From Sanguibacter suarezii NBRC 16159 (GTDB lineage Bacteria > Actinomycetota > Actinomycetes > Actinomycetales > Cellulomonadaceae): a stretch of DNA of 64,000 nt. The notes beneath the pieces were generated by a model. The model saw nothing but the letters and a program-made list of their open reading frames with translations. It was not told where the DNA came from and did no database searches. Each line of letters begins with the position of its first letter. Positions within the stretch are counted from its first letter, which is position 1. Of the stretch, positions 63,983 to 64,000 are shown piece after piece. The stretch lies in NCBI RefSeq assembly GCF_001552735.1, contig NZ_BCRT01000015.1, forward strand, positions 242,984 to 306,983, read 5' to 3'. The translations under genes and the position numbers were made by a program.

Positions 63983-64000
63983 GGGCGCCGCCAGGCGCCC
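63983..64000 (+). terminator. Hairpin after the sheath gene (right edge)
   Basis: GGGCGCC-GCCA-GGCGCCC, a 7-bp stem starting 11 bases after the sheath stop. It may reduce read-through to the next genes, giving more sheath than other parts, or be an mRNA-stability hairpin. Confidence 0.5.

Overview
The window is about 72% G+C. It uses many GTG starts, packs genes tightly on both strands, and carries actinobacterial signature genes: an EttA/SSB pair, DUF3039 plus a helicase, DUF2017 plus ClpS, DUF5701, group II truncated haemoglobin, and the murI/metallo-hydrolase/rdgB block in the order known from Mycobacterium. A CPWA-type DsbA-family protein fits a mycothiol-using cell. The best guess is a chromosome segment of a Micrococcales actinobacterium (Intrasporangiaceae/Dermatophilaceae/Ornithinimicrobiaceae-like). 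This is inference from gene content, not a database match.

Layout. 0-9 kb: the start of a DsbA-family reductase, pepN, a DUF5701 gene, an ABC exporter half-transporter, malQ and an MscS channel. 9-14.6 kb: PTS EIIA and EIIB divergent from ptsI, truncated haemoglobin, TesB thioesterase, topoisomerase IB and a small hot-dog thioesterase. 14.6-24.3 kb: two paralogous pairs of dynamin-like GTPase genes, all on the minus strand, with ssb and ettA between them. 24.4-30.5 kb: a tyrosine phosphatase, a thioredoxin-reductase-like flavoprotein with a divergent XRE-cupin regulator and a perfect inverted repeat between them, a PAP2 membrane enzyme, a PadR/DUF1048 pair, DUF2277 and an alcohol dehydrogenase. 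30.5-38.4 kb: tRNA-Arg, rnhA, a methyltransferase, an AMP-forming ligase, map, an atypical thiolase, a second PAP2 enzyme, a 55-residue ORF, orn, tRNA-His and an ATP-grasp gene.

38.5-43.9 kb is a small genomic island inserted at the 3' end of tRNA-Lys(CTT). A 40-bp piece of that tRNA gene is repeated exactly at both borders. The island has an inactivated tyrosine-recombinase remnant at one edge and carries mostly unknown genes: an HTH protein, a lower-G+C unknown, a protein with a HEPN-like R-x4-H motif, a membrane-anchored unknown, a HIRAN-DUF2510 fusion and a phage terminase-small-subunit-like protein.

44-58.3 kb returns to core chromosome: a GroES-like protein, Bcp peroxiredoxin, tRNA-Leu, trmB, thioredoxin, a DUF4916 protein, an ABC-F protein, DUF3054, rdgB, a metallo-beta-lactamase-fold hydrolase, murI, a 51-residue membrane protein, DUF2017, clpS, pncB, a helicase with DUF3039, and an ROK regulator. 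58.4-64 kb holds a DUF4349 lipoprotein, a 909-residue ATPase-LuxR regulator and, divergent from it at the edge, a contractile tail sheath gene. The sheath looks like the first gene of an extracellular contractile injection system (eCIS) that continues outside the window.

The most interesting points are the eCIS edge with its large LuxR regulator, the duplicated dynamin-like GTPase pairs, the thiolase that has lost a catalytic cysteine, and the tRNA-Lys island.
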